Translations under genes and position numbers: made by a program
DNA from: Chionoecetes opilio
Taxonomy: Eukaryota; Arthropoda; Malacostraca; Decapoda; Majidae
NCBI GenBank assembly: GCA_016584305.1
Contig: JACEEZ010018928.1
Location: 22,501-86,500, forward strand
Direction of reading: 5' to 3'
Length of the DNA: 64,000 bases
Notes under the pieces: model-generated
Told to the model about the DNA's origin: nothing
The model's input: only the letters and a program-made list of their open reading frames with translations
The model's database searches: none
In this document: positions 1 through 11,490 of the stretch, in pieces
How the letters are laid out: each line of letters begins with the position of its first letter
Numbering within the stretch: the first letter of the stretch is position 1

Positions 1-697
1 ATTCTGTCGTTCTGTCTATTCTTCATTCTGTCATTCTGTCTATTCTTCATTCTGTCATTCTGTCTATTCTTCATTCTGTCATAATGTCTATTCTTCATTC
101 TGTCGTTCTGTCTATTCTTCATTCTGTCATTCTGTCTATTCTTCATTCTGTCATTCTGTCTATTCTTCATTCTGTCATTCTGTCTATTCTTCATTCTGTC
201 GTTCTGTCTATTCTTCATTCTGTCGTTCTGTCTATTCTTCATTCTGTCATTCTGTCTATTCTTCATTCTGTCATAATGTCTATTCTTCATTCTGTCGTTC
301 TGTCTATTCTTCATTCTGTCATAATGTCTATTCTTCATTCTGTCGTTCTGTCTATTCTTCATTCTGTCATTCTGTCTATTCTTCATTCTGTCATAATGTC
401 TATTCTTCATTCTGTCATTCTGTCTATTCTTCATTCTGTCATTCATGTCTCTGTATTTCATTCTGTCATCTGTCTATTCTTCATTCTGTCATATGCTATC
501 TATTCTTCATTCTGTCATAATGTCTATTCTTCATTCTGTCGTTCTGTCTATTCTTCATTCTGTCATTCTGTCTATTCTTCATTCTGTCATTCTGTCTATT
601 CTTCATTCTGTCATTCTGTCTATTCTTCATTCTGTCATTCTGTCTATTCTTCATTCTGTCATTCTGTCTATTCTTCTGTCACTATTTTGTCTATTTT
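1..697. repeat. 24-bp minisatellite
   Basis: Tandem copies of a 24-bp unit built from TCTATTCTTC and ATTCTGTCATTCTG, with single-base variants (GTT for ATT, ATAATG for ATTCTG). It runs in from the left window edge, so its full length is unknown. The unit is a multiple of three, so it stays open in reading frames without being a gene. Confidence 0.95.
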
Positions 698-1283
698 TAC
701 CCTCTTAACTATTTCTACTAACTTTACTTTCCATTTCATTCAGTTTTTTCACTATCCTTCAAACGCATCTACTCATATAATTTCATATAACATAATATCA
801 CTCATATAATTCCCCTCCAGTCAATGTTAAATTCCAGTTAAATCATATTCTCATCCACCTATCTATCCACATCTACACACATACACACACACACTCCACT
901 CACACGTCTCCAAATCTCATCCACACTTCCAATCTACCTTTTTTTCTTACCCCATTTTTCACACCTAAGAACTTTTACCCAACACCCAGTAACTACCTTT
1001 CTCCTCCTTTATTTCATCACCACTCTCCTTTCTCTTCTTCAGCTAAATAATCTTTTTAAACCTTTATGTTACTAACTCTCTCTCTTTCTCTCTTATCTTT
1101 CCTCTCTCTATCTGATTTATCACATAATTATCCCTTTACTACACAAATATATCCGCTCCTTTATTATATATACCCACCATTTCATTCACTAATTCCTACA
1201 CTTTTTCTTTTCATTTCAATTCATGTCAATTTTATAACACATAGACACTCATCTTCTCATTAAAATCTACCCCTTTTTTTCTT
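698..1283. other. AT/TC-rich intronic or intergenic sequence
   Basis: Pyrimidine-rich low-complexity DNA between the 24-bp array and a MITE. I see no exon, RNA gene or repeat structure beyond short CA and CT runs. By position it is probably intron of the Ig-domain gene. Confidence 0.5.
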
Positions 1284-1502
1284 AACCCTTTTCACACCTT
1301 GAGACCCAGAACGTAATTTTCATTGTAATCTGGGTACCATTAGACGATTTTTACTGACTATAAGCAATATTTTATAGATGTGACCTGTTTAGTATACATG
1401 TCGACTAACTAATTTGGTATATTTTGCTACTTTTTCGTGATTTTATGGCTAACAAACGACGATTTAATATAGCAAAGGAAAGATCTGGGCTGTAAGGGGT
1501 TA
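1284..1502 (+). mobile_element. piggyBac-type MITE, copy 1
   Basis: Starts near TTAACCC, carries the CTTGAGACCCAGAACG end, and closes with AGATCTGGGCTGTAAGGGG followed by TTAT. It matches the ~210-bp family at 9695, 10392, 10807, 36745, 52743, 55874 and 56247. The left end is slightly rearranged. It lies about 55 bp upstream of an exon. Confidence 0.75.
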
Positions 1503-1557
1503 TGTACTTTCCCTCAACACCCAGTAACCACCTTTCTCCTCCTTTACTTCCCCCCAG

Positions 1558-1711
1558 AGGCCACAGCGGAGGTTCTTGGAGGCCCCGAGAAGTACGTGAG
1601 GGTTGGCAGCTCCCTTCGCTTAGTGTGTGTACTGAAGGACAACACACAGCCTCCCGCCTACGTGTTCTGGTACCACGGCCGCACATGATTAACTTCCATG
1701 ATACCAGAGAG
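1558..1711 (+). CDS. dpr/DIP-like Ig-domain exon (frame-disrupted)
   Basis: Predicted exon of a cell-surface immunoglobulin protein of the arthropod dpr/DIP type, whose known members mediate neuronal recognition. The reading includes LGGPEKYVRVGS, then LRLVCVL with the first Ig cysteine, then PPAYVFWYHGR with the core tryptophan, then MINFHDTRE. This pattern (glycine-Pro start, Cys, PPxYxFWYH, INxxxxR) is typical of the second Ig domain of dpr proteins. The acceptor is CCCCCAG before 1558 (phase 1); the donor GTGAGA follows 1711 (phase 0). The exon is 154 nt, one base short of what these phases need: the frame ending WYHGRT hits TGA, and the frame holding MINFH is shifted. The 1-nt loss lies near 1672-1684 and may be an assembly error or a real lesion. 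It pairs with the exon at 3409; earlier exons are outside the window. Confidence 0.75.
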
Positions 1712-2145
<434 letters not shown>

Positions 2146-2179
2146 TCAACAGTAAAATACAATAGACTCATATTTAAGA

Positions 2180-2214
<35 letters not shown>

Positions 2215-2480
2215 GGACAGACAAACAGACAGACAGACAGACAGGACAGACATACAGACAGACAGACAGACAGACAAAAGACAGGACAGACAGACAGACA
2301 GAGGAAGACAGGACAGACAGACAGACAGACAAAATGGATGGTAAAAGAAACAAAAAATAGATAACACCATGAGAGATAGAGAAGAGAAGGAGAGAAGAGA
2401 ACGAGAAGAAGAGAAAAAGAGAACGAGAGACAGAAAACAGAACAGAAGAAGAGAGAGACGAGAGAGAGAGACGAGAGATA
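2180..2480. repeat. (GACA)n and GA-rich microsatellites
   Basis: (ACAG)n tetranucleotide array up to about 2330, then purine-rich GAGAAGAGAACGAGA sequence. No coding signal. Confidence 0.9.
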
Positions 2481-2530
2481 AATGATACACACAAACACAA
2501 TGGAGCCATCAGGTATGATATATCAAGAGC

Positions 2531-2531
<1 letters not shown>

Positions 2532-2590
<59 letters not shown>

Positions 2591-2632
2591 CCACCACGCA
2601 CCACCACCACACACCACCACCACACCACACAC

Positions 2633-2719
<87 letters not shown>
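2532..2719. repeat. (AC)n / (CACCAC)n compound microsatellite
   Basis: Pure (AC)n runs flank a short ACC-rich interior at 2589-2640. Confidence 0.95.
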
Positions 2720-2723
<4 letters not shown>

Positions 2724-2828
2724 AATAAACAAGAATAAATATAACAAAGAAGGGAGAAATGTAATTAGATAAAAATAATTACGGTACATACAAATGAATG
2801 ATGAATTATAGTAATAACCAGAAACAAA

Positions 2829-2959
<131 letters not shown>

Positions 2960-3063
2960 CTGGGCCAGCTTCGGTCAGAAAGTCGATACAGACAGACGCA
3001 GACTAACAAACAGACAGATATTAAACAAACCCTAACATTTCCAATAACAATAATAAACATAAG

Positions 3064-3190
3064 AAAATAAGGAAGCTACAAGAGGCCGCGAGACCTACAC
3101 GTGCACGTTCATGTTACTTAACACTAACTACATCCACCTTTCATCCCCATCCATGAAATATTTGCCTCCTTTTAAAACTCCCTTTGACTC
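3064..3190 (+). repeat. Dispersed repeat, copy 1
   Basis: Contains AAATAAGGAAGCTACAAGAG, then GGCCGCGAGACCTACACGTG, then CTACATCCACCTTTCATC. Related copies lie at 3975 (same strand), 18655 and 62885 (opposite strand). The AATAAGG-type end looks like a retrotransposon 3' end, but I cannot assign a family. Confidence 0.65.
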
Positions 3191-3215
3191 CCTATTAAAC
3201 ACAAATCAATTAATC

Positions 3216-3408
3216 AATCCATATTTCTGATTCTAGGTACGGTTATTTTCTCTTCATCACTCCATATTTATGATTCTAGGTACGGTTATTTTCTCTTCAT
3301 CACTCCATATTTCTGATTCTAGGTACGGCTATTTTCTCTTCATCAATCCATATTTCTGATTCTAGGTACGGTTATTTTCTCTTCATCAATCCATATTTCT
3401 GATTCTAG
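3216..3408 (+). repeat. 43-bp tandem repeat carrying splice acceptors
   Basis: The sequence ending TTTCTGATTCTAG followed by GTACG recurs with its AG at 3236, 3279, 3322, 3365 and 3408, an exact 43-bp period. The last copy is the acceptor of the following Ig exon. The first four are decoy copies of the intron 3' end plus the first five exon bases. Confidence 0.9.
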
Positions 3409-3539
3409 GTACGAGTGGAAAACAGTGGCGGTGTGAGTGTGCTATTTCTCTCGCACGTGTCAAGTAACGACAGCGGGAACTACACGTGCGCGCCCTCCAA
3501 CACACGTGCAGCCCACATCCTGATCCACGTGCTGAAAGG
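3409..3539 (+). CDS. dpr/DIP-like Ig-domain exon (C-terminal half)
   Basis: Second half of the Ig domain begun at 1558. It reads VRVENSGGVSVLFL, then SSNDSGNYTCAPSN with the second Ig cysteine in the diagnostic DSGxYxC motif, then AAHILIHVLKG. In dpr proteins this CxPSN...VHVLxGE stretch closes the second Ig domain before a hydrophobic C-terminus or GPI signal, which would be downstream. The exon starts in phase 0 after CTGATTCTAG, matching the previous exon end, and the donor is GTGAGC; the last codon is split. The frame is intact here. The acceptor sits at the end of a 43-bp repeat of itself. Family assignment is from motif recognition only; another arthropod Ig protein is possible. Confidence 0.8.
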
Positions 3540-3559
3540 TGAGCCATGGGAAAAGGGGC

Positions 3560-3893
3560 CAGGGGAGAGGGGGATAGGAAAAGAGGGTAGAGGAGAGAGA
3601 GACAGGAAAAGAGGGCAGGGGAGAGAGGGAGAGGAAAAGGGGCTAGAGTAGAGAGGGACAGGGAAAAGGCCTAGAGAAGAGAGGGAGAGGAAAAGGGGAC
3701 TAGAGGAGAGAGGGACAGGGAAAAGGCCTAGAGAAGAGAGGGAGAGGAAAAGGGGCTAGAGGAGAGAGGGACAGGGAAAAGGCCTAGAGAAGAGAGGGAG
3801 AGGAAAAGGGGCTAGAGGAGAGAGGGACAGGGAAAAGGCCTAGAGAAGAGAGGGAGAGGAAAAGGGGCTAGAGGAGAGAGGGACAAAGGGGAG
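3560..3893. repeat. ~56-bp GA-rich minisatellite
   Basis: Tandem units combining GGCCTAGAGAAGAGAGG and GGGGCTAGAGGAGAGAGG. The array begins about 20 bases after the donor of the Ig exon. Confidence 0.9.
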
Positions 3894-3974
3894 GAAGATG
3901 AGTGTTCACGTGATAAAATGAAATGAATTGAAAAGAAAAGAGAGAGGGATTGACATAAGATGAACGTTACATAA

Positions 3975-4140
3975 GAAAATAAAGAAGCTACAAAAGGCCC
4001 TGAGACCTACACGTGGTAGTTCTTGTTACTTAATACTACCTACATCCACCTTTCATCGCCATCCATGAAATTATCTAGCCTCCCTTTAAAGCTCCCTATT
4101 TACTCTGCACTAACTACCTGTCTACTGAGTCCATTCCAAC
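3975..4140 (+). repeat. Dispersed repeat, copy 2
   Basis: Same family as 3064, with AAATAAAGAAGCTACAAAAG, CCTACACGTGGTAGTTC and CATCCACCTTTCATCGCC. It is diverged from copy 1. Confidence 0.65.
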
Positions 4141-4727
<587 letters not shown>

Positions 4728-4966
4728 AGAGCAATACAAATATATGGACGGAACAAAGATGACTATAGGAAAGAGAAAAAGAATGCTAAAAAAGAAAAAA
4801 TTATTATGATTTGGAATGAGTTTTTTTTCTTCTTCATTATTATCATTATTATTATTATTAAGGGGAAAAGTGCTGAACAAATAAATAAATAAATGATGAT
4901 TGAAATGACAGCAAGATATTTATGGATATTTCATTATTATCATTATTATTGTTTAAATACAGAGTA

Positions 4967-4968
<2 letters not shown>

Positions 4969-5031
<63 letters not shown>

Positions 5032-5263
5032 GCCTTTATCTCTGTTATCACCATCATTATTCTGTATAATCTTTTACATCAATCTTCTGCACCACCACCA
5101 TCACCACCATCACCACCACACCACCACCACCACCACCACCACCACCACCACCACCACCACCACCACCACCACCACCACCCCACCACCACCACCACCCACA
5201 CCACCACCACCCCCACCACCACCACCACCACCCCCACCACCACCACCACCGCCGCCGCCACCA
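4969..5263. repeat. (AC)n followed by (ACC)n microsatellite
   Basis: (AC)n from 4969 to about 5030, unique sequence, then an (ACC)n/(CCA)n array from about 5090 to 5263. His- and Gly-repeat ORFs over it are artefacts. Confidence 0.95.
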
Positions 5264-5433
5264 CAGTCTCTAACAAGCCAATTTGTAACATCAACTTGCA
5301 AATTGACTATAAGCAACGCGAAAATGACTTCATCTCTGCAGTAATAATTTGCCAACAACTCATCGTCGTAATTGTATCATAAATAGACACAGGAATTAAG
5401 GTTACGTTAATTATGGTTGCTCTGCAGTGTTGC

Positions 5434-5437
<4 letters not shown>

Positions 5438-5484
<47 letters not shown>

Positions 5485-5604
5485 TGTGTGTGTGGTTTTG
5501 TTCTGAGTTAAAGTCAAAGGAATGGGTTTAGTTTAGGATTAATTGCCGGGGATTAAATTATGATAGTATTTAGTCATTGTGTATGTGTGTGGTGTGTGTA
5601 GGCC

Positions 5605-5663
<59 letters not shown>

Positions 5664-5785
5664 TAGTAGTAGTCACAACGTCTACTATTTCATATATACT
5701 ACGCCTCATTGGTTCCAGTTCCGTTGTGTCAAGAAAAATATATAAAAAATGTCGCACTTTATTTTTTTGTTCTGTTAGTAGTTCT

Positions 5786-5826
<41 letters not shown>

Positions 5827-5860
5827 TGTAGTAGTAGTAGTAGTAGTAGTAGTAGTCACA
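5438..5860. repeat. (TG)n and two (AGT)n microsatellites
   Basis: (TG)n at 5438-5494; (AGT)n at 5606-5663 and again at 5785-5857. Each AGT run is followed by a similar TCACA-CGTCTA...ACTA segment, so the AGT tract plus its flank is duplicated. Confidence 0.9.
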
Positions 5861-5984
5861 CGTCTATTTACTATACTCTCTTGGTTCAGTCCGTTGTGTC
5901 TATATTGTCTCCTTTATTTTTTGTTTTGTTATCGCTTACGTGAGAAATAGTTACGGTGCGATAGGAGAAGAGAAAACGTATATA

Positions 5985-6640
5985 TTAATTGTATTTATGC
6001 TCTATTTTCTTTTTTATTCAGTGTTATTCATCTTTTTCTTTCTTTCTCTCCTTTCTTTCTTTCTCTATTCATTTTCATGCGATAGAAGAAAAAATATGTA
6101 TTGATTGCGTTTCTGTTACAGTTTTCCTCTTTTTTTCAGTGTTATATTCTCCTTTCTTTCTTTCTCTCTCTTCTCTCCTTTCTCATTCTTCATCACTTCT
6201 TCCTTCCTTCTTCCTTCCTTCCTTCCTTCCTTCCTTCCTTTCTTCCTTCCTTCTTTCCTTCCTTCCTTCCTTCCTTCCTTCCTTCCTTTCTCTTCTTCCT
6301 TCTTCTTCCTTCCTTCTTTACTTCAATTACTTCCTCTCATTCCTTCCTTCCTTCCTTCCTTCCTTCCTTCCTTCCTTCCTTCCTTCCTTCCTTCCTTCTT
6401 CCTTCCTTCCCTTCCTTCCTTCCTTCCCTCTATCCATTCTTCCTTCCTTCCTTCCTTCCTTCCATTCATTGGCTATCTTAAATTTTCTCTCTTCCCTCCC
6501 TTCCTTCCTTCCTTCCTTCCTTCCTTACTTCCCTCCATCCATTCTTCATTGGCTATCCCTAACCTCATTTACGCATGAGACAAATAGAAGGGAGGAAGAA
6601 GAGAGGGAAAGAGGAGAGAGGGAAAGAGGAGAGAGTAAAT
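5985..6640 (+). repeat. Left arm of large inverted duplication, (TTCC)n core
   Basis: Holds AAAAAATATGTATTGAT, TTTCTGTTACAGTTTTCCTC and CAGTGTTATATTCTCC, then (TTCC)n and CATTGGCTATC. The same blocks recur in reverse complement at about 7000-7740, giving arms of roughly 600-700 bp. Confidence 0.75.
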
Positions 6641-6999
6641 GAGGATAAGATCAAAGGAAAATATTAAAAACATGCATGGGAAAATTGGTGATGAAAGGTA
6701 CGAAAGAGAGAGAGAAGATAAAGAGAGAGAGAGAGAAGATGATAAGAGAAGGAAGAAGGGAAAGGGGAGAATAGGTAAAGAGTGTTAAAAAAAAAGGAAT
6801 GAAAAAAACATGGAAAATTGGTGATGAAAGGTACGAAAGATGGATAATAAAGGAAAAGGAAGAAGAAGGGGAAGAAAAGAATAGGTAAAGAACGTGATGG
6901 ATATAGAAACAAAGAAAGGAGAATAAAATAAGAAGAGGGAAATGAGGAAAGAGAAAATGAATATCCAACTGGCTGGAGTGAAAATGAGTGACAAGAGTT
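6641..6999. repeat. Spacer of inverted duplication with internal direct repeat
   Basis: Purine-rich spacer. The segment GGTGATGAAAGGTACGAAAG occurs twice, near 6685 and 6818, each followed by similar GAAGAAGGG sequence and AATAGGTAAAGA. Confidence 0.6.
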
Positions 7000-7740
7000 A
7001 AAAATAAATTAAAGTGACAGTGATTGAAAGTGAATGGAGAAAGGAGAGAAAGAGAGAAAGAGAGAAAGAGATAGAAGGAGAATAGAACACTGATAAAAGA
7101 GGAAAATGGAACAGAAATACGATCAATACATATTTTTTTTTCGTATGAAGGGAGGGAAGGAAGAGAAATAGGATAGCCAATGAAGGAAGGGAGAAGGAAG
7201 GAAGGAAGGGAAGGAAGGAAGAGAGATGGAGGGAATAGGAAGGAAGGAAGGAAGGAAGGAAAGTTGGATGGATGGATGGATGGATGGAAGAAAGTAAGGA
7301 AGGTTGGATGGATAGATGGATGGATGGATGGAAGGAAGGAAGGAAGGAAGGAAGGAAGGAAGGAAGGAAGGAAGGAAGGAAGGAAGGAAGGAAGGAAGGA
7401 AGGAAGGAAGGTTGGATGGATGGATGGATGGATGGAAGGAAGGAAGGAAGGAAGGTTGGATGGATGGATGGATGGATGGATGGATGGATGGATGGATGGA
7501 AGGAAGGAAGGAAGGAAGGAAGGAAGGAAGGAAGGAAGGAAGGAAGGGAATGAAGATAATTTGGATAGCTAATGGAAGATGGATGGAGGGAAAGTAATTT
7601 AAGTAAAGAAGGGGAGGAAGGAAGGGAAGGAAGAGTAAATGAGGTTAAGGAATAGCCAATGAAAGGAGGAGGGAAGGAAGGAAGGAGGGAAGGAGGAGAG
7701 GTGGAGGGAGTAGGAAGGCAGCAATCTTCCCACATCAACC
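7000..7740 (-). repeat. Right arm of inverted duplication, (GGAA)n/(GATG)n
   Basis: Reverse-complement relative of 5985-6640: AATGGAACAGAAATACGATC and ATCAATACATATTTTTTTT match the left arm inverted. This arm has gained interleaved (GGAA)n and (GGAT)n tetranucleotide blocks. Confidence 0.75.
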
Positions 7741-8157
7741 TTGACATTATCTAAATTGAAGGAGCATTTTTCCATTATCATCTTTGCAGGACGGCAATGA
7801 CAGTGGCACGAAATACAAGTAGGAAACACAGATAATAATAACAATAATAAAAAATAAAAAATAATGATAACAGTTCGTGGCACTATACTATCCTTTTATA
7901 TGCATTGAAATAAAAACAAATAAAAAAAACAAAGGAAAAATATATCTTAAAATCTTATTATACGTAACTAAAATAAGCAATTATTGACATATCGTGAAGT
8001 GTCGCAACCAAAAAAATAAAAAAATAAAAATAACGCCACCATCACCATTACTAAAAAACCTCAACCACCCGAGACATTATCAATTATTAACCTTCACTCT
8101 ACCTCCTCCTTCTCCTTCTCCTTATCTTCCTTCTCCTTCTCCTTCTCTTCCTTTTTA
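7741..8157. other. AT-rich sequence ending in CTT/CTC microsatellite
   Basis: A/T-rich DNA with AATAATAACAATAATAA-like stretches, then a TCC/TTC run at 8100-8155. Nothing coding is seen. Confidence 0.5.
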
Positions 8158-9060
8158 GGTGTCAACATCAGTAATGATCTTAAAACCAGTACGCATTGCC
8201 TAGCTGCCAGTAAAAAGGCGAATATGATGTTGGGCTTCATTAAACGCAACTTTGAACATATAACTCCGAAAGTAATGACACAATTATACACGTCCTTGGT
8301 TAGGCCGCACTTAGAATATGCCGTTCAATTCTGGTCGCCTTGTTTTGTAAAAGATCTCTGTAGATCTGTAGTGGGGAACTCTGTAGTGTAGTGGTTAGCA
8401 CGCTCGGCTTACAACCGAGAAGTCCGGGTCGACTCCGGGCGGAGTCGAAACTAGATCTGGTTTCTATAATCCATAGCCCCTGTCCCCTAGCAGTGAAGGG
8501 AACCGGGTGCCAGCCGGGGGTTTTAAACCCCACCCCCCCCGGGGTGGTGGCTTCGGCCAACACTAATATGCAGCAGCGGTAGATCACTATGGCTCTGAGG
8601 CATTATCCTCTAAACAAAACAAACAAGAAACAAGAAACAAACAAACAAGAAAACAAGATCAAGCCAAATTGGAATCAGTGCAAAGAAGAGCAACCAAACA
8701 AATTCCATCTCTGCGAAATTCATCTTATGAAGAGAGACTGCGGAAACTTAATATGTTTTCCTTAAAGGATCGTAGAATCCGTGGGGACTTGATAGAAACC
8801 TTTAAGATCCTAAAAGGATTTGAGGTCATTAATCAAGAGAACCTATTCGAGCTTTCTCCTCAAGTGACAACAAGAAATAACGGTTTTAAAACTAAACGGT
8901 CAACGTTGCATCACCGATCTCCGTAAAAATTATTTCAATGTTAGAGTTGTTGATCGATGGAACAAGTTACCAGCAAATGTTGTCGAAGCCAGCACAATAA
9001 CTACATTTAAAAACAGACTTGACGCGCACTGTAAAGTAAATGGGTATTGATAGTGCCCTG
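8158..9060 (+). mobile_element. Non-LTR retrotransposon (LINE) ORF2 3' fragment, split by a SINE
   Basis: Decayed C-terminal part of a LINE reverse transcriptase. Before the insertion it reads NDLKTSTHCLAASKKAN, MLGFIKRNF and SLVRPHLEYAVQFWSP, the conserved end of the RT domain. After it, ESVQRRATKQIPSL, SYEERLRKLNMFSLKDRR and RGDLIETFKILKGF, then in a shifted frame RVVDRWNKLPANVV. These motifs are typical of the jockey/CR1-like class that is common in arthropods. It is 5'-truncated, contains a SINE at 8350-8656, has a frameshift near 8900-8925 and ends with TGA at about 9046-9048. It cannot encode an active protein. Sequence to about 9300 is its probable 3' UTR. Confidence 0.9.
8350..8656 (+). 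mobile_element. tRNA-derived SINE inserted in the LINE
   Basis: The head resembles tRNA-Val. A box-like TAGTGTAGTGGTTAGCACG is followed by a CTCGG/CCGAG anticodon stem with loop CTTACAA (anticodon TAC), then a B-box-like GGTCGACTCC with one base missing. A non-tRNA body and an A/C-rich AAACAAACAAG tail follow. AAGATC occurs at both ends (8348-8353 region and just before AAGCCAAATTGG), consistent with a target-site duplication. Removing the insert rejoins the LINE reading frame. It is not a functional tRNA gene because there is no acceptor stem. Confidence 0.85.
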
Positions 9061-9545
9061 GGAATTCACATTATAGTCCCCCGGATCGATTAGTTGTAGT
9101 GGTAGTGGTAGTTGTACTTAGTATATTTCATATCCTATCATTCTTCACTACGAAACTTCCATGTTCCTATCTTCTTTAGGGACATGGTATCATTTTCCAA
9201 CTGTTTTCTTACATGTAGTTGATAGTTAGTAGTATGTAGTTCAGCAGATACCCTCGTCATGGACCAATAGGTCTCCTGGTGTCTGTTATTCCTATGTATT
9301 CCTATGTATTCCTCCTCCTCCTTCTCCTTCTATTCCTTCTCCTTCTCTTCCTTCTCCTTCTCCTTCCCCTTCTCCTTCTCCTTCCCCTTCTCCTTCTCTT
9401 CCTTCTCCTTCTCCTTCTCCTTCTCCTTCTCCTTCTTTCCTTCTCCTTCTTTTCCTTCTCCTTCTCTTTCTTCTCCTTCTCCTTCTCCTTCTCTTTCTCC
9501 TTCTCCTTCTCCTTCTCCTTCTCCTTCTCCTTCTCTTCTCTTCCT
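9061..9545 (+). repeat. LINE 3' UTR remnant and (CTT/CTC)n microsatellite
   Basis: The LINE 3' flank ends with TCTGTTATTCCTATGTATTCC repeated, then grades into a CCTTCT-type pyrimidine array (9310-9545). The pyrimidine tract probably grew from the element tail. Confidence 0.7.
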
Positions 9546-9694
9546 TTCCTCTCCCTGCGGTCTCTTAATGTCACGAAATTCAGTCATACATCAAATCATT
9601 GTATCAATTTTCCACTTTGTCATAATTTGCTGCGACTAATACCTCAAAATTTCGAAACATTTACATACTTCATCTATCTTCATCTTCATCTGCT

Positions 9695-9906
9695 TTAACC
9701 CCTTGAGGCCCAGAACGTAATGTCTATTGTAATTTGGGTACCATTAGACGATTTTTAGTGAATATAAGCAATATTTTATAGATATGACCTGTTTAGTATC
9801 CTTGGCCACTAACTAATTTGGTATATTCAGTTACTTTCCGTAATTTTATGTCTAACAACCGACAAGTTTTTATAGTAAAGGAAAGATCTGGGCGTGAAGG
9901 GGTTAA
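9695..9906 (+). mobile_element. piggyBac-type MITE, copy 2
   Basis: The best-preserved copy: TTAA, then CCCCTTGAGGCCCAGA at the left, and GATCTGGGCGTGAAGGGG then TTAA at the right. It is about 204 bp between the duplicated TTAA sites and too short to encode a transposase. Confidence 0.85.
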
Positions 9907-10137
9907 ATATTCATCTAAATCATCGCTGAGGAAGTCCACCTAGATCAGTGTTTCTCAACCTTTTTACCACCACGCCCCCTTTACTAGTGGGTCCTTGCCT
10001 CCATGCTTCCTCCCCCTCTTCACTTCTTCAACCAAGATATTGCAAAATAAGATAAAACAATAATAACAATAATAATAATAATAATAATAACAACAATAAT
10101 AATGATGATAACAATAATGATAATTACGATAATAACA

Positions 10138-10232
<95 letters not shown>

Positions 10233-10391
10233 GTAATAATAATAAAAAATAATGCATAAAAGTCTACCAGAGATAGTGAAACTTGGCAAGGCGTCACCGC
10301 AGAGTTTTTCAGCCACTTGTTTCTCTGTAGCGACTTTCTCCGCTCACCCTCGCAGCGACACTCATGTTAAAGCAAAGGCCGAGCTTACAGT
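9907..10391. repeat. Unique sequence with (ATA)n/(ACT)n microsatellite
   Basis: A trinucleotide block of ATA and ACT repeats spans about 10056-10250. The flanks show no exon. Confidence 0.8.
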
Positions 10392-10604
10392 TAACCCCTT
10401 GAAACCCAGAACGTAATTGTCATTGCTATTTGACCACCATTAGACGATTTTAATGAGTATAAGCAACATTTTATAGATTATGACCTGTTTAGCATCCTTG
10501 TCCACTAGCTGATTAAGTATATTAAGGTATTTATCGTAATTTTATGGCTGACAACAGACGATTTTATATAGCAAAGGAAATATCTGGGCTTGAAGGGGTT
10601 CAAT
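10392..10604 (+). mobile_element. piggyBac-type MITE, copy 3
   Basis: GTTAACCCCTTGAAACCCAG at the left, TCTGGGCTTGAAGGGG then TTCA at the right. The right TTAA has one change. Confidence 0.8.
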
Positions 10605-10806
10605 ACTTGACAGTTCTTTCATTTCCTCTCTTACCTCACGCCCCCTTAGTTTCATAACCGCTTATCTAGATCCTTATTAAAAAACTGTGTGAGAGACAAA
10701 CACGTAGCAAGATGTGGAGATAGGAATAGAAGTGGAAGAAGAAGTAAGAAGTAAGAAATGGAGGAAGGAAAAAGAAAGGGAGAGAAGAGAGGATCGAATA
10801 GGCTCT

Positions 10807-11023
10807 TTAACCCCTTGAGGCCCAGAACGTAATTTTCATTGTAATTTGGCTACCATTAGACGATTTTTTTAGTTAATATAATAAGGAACATTTTATAGAT
10901 ATGACCTGTTTACTATCCTTGTCGACTAACTAATTTGGTATAATCAGTTACTTATCGTAATTTTATGGCTAACAAGACATTTTTTTTTATAGCAAAGGAA
11001 AGGTCTGGGTGTGAAGGGGTTAA
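10807..11023 (+). mobile_element. piggyBac-type MITE, copy 4
   Basis: TTTAACCCCTTGAGGCCCAG at the left, GTCTGGGTGTGAAGGGG plus TTAA at the right. Both TTAA sites are intact. Confidence 0.85.
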
Positions 11024-11490
11024 ATAAGACATAGCATAGGAACCAAGACCATGATAACTATAAAACGAGGCAATTAAGACATAAATGCTTCATCTTATAC
11101 GGGATTCTGTAGAAGATTAATGTGTGTGTATAAATGTTATATATTTTTTCTTCTTCAGGAGGAGAAACGCCAGCCGCCATTCACTCAGGAGGAGATAACA
11201 GCTCTCCCTCCTGCCTCCTCCTCCTCCTCCTGCTCCTCCTCCTCCTCCTCCTCCTCATCGTGACTCCCAGCACCTCCTCCTCCTCCTACTACTTCCTCCC
11301 GGTAATTATAACTGTCACCTGTACTGAAAATATGTCTTATCATTAATTATCTCTAGAATTGTCTGTTATTATGTCTATTTTGTTGTCATTGTAATTTGGT
11401 TGTTAGTTACTACTTGTCTGGTAATGACTTTTGTGTGTGTTTGTTGCTCTCTTATTTAATCTTATTTTATTTCACTTCTTTCTTTTTTCT
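11024..11490. other. Non-coding stretch with (CTC)n run
   Basis: Unique AT-rich DNA with a (CTC)n run at about 11216-11290. The short Ser/Leu-repeat ORF over it has no coding support. Confidence 0.5.

Noticed and set aside
84..809. 241-codon open frame at the left edge
   Set aside because: It is a read-through of a 24-bp tandem repeat whose unit is a multiple of three.
8380..8450. tRNA-Val gene
   Set aside because: A and B box-like parts and an anticodon arm exist, but there is no paired acceptor stem and one B-box base is missing; it is the head of a SINE.
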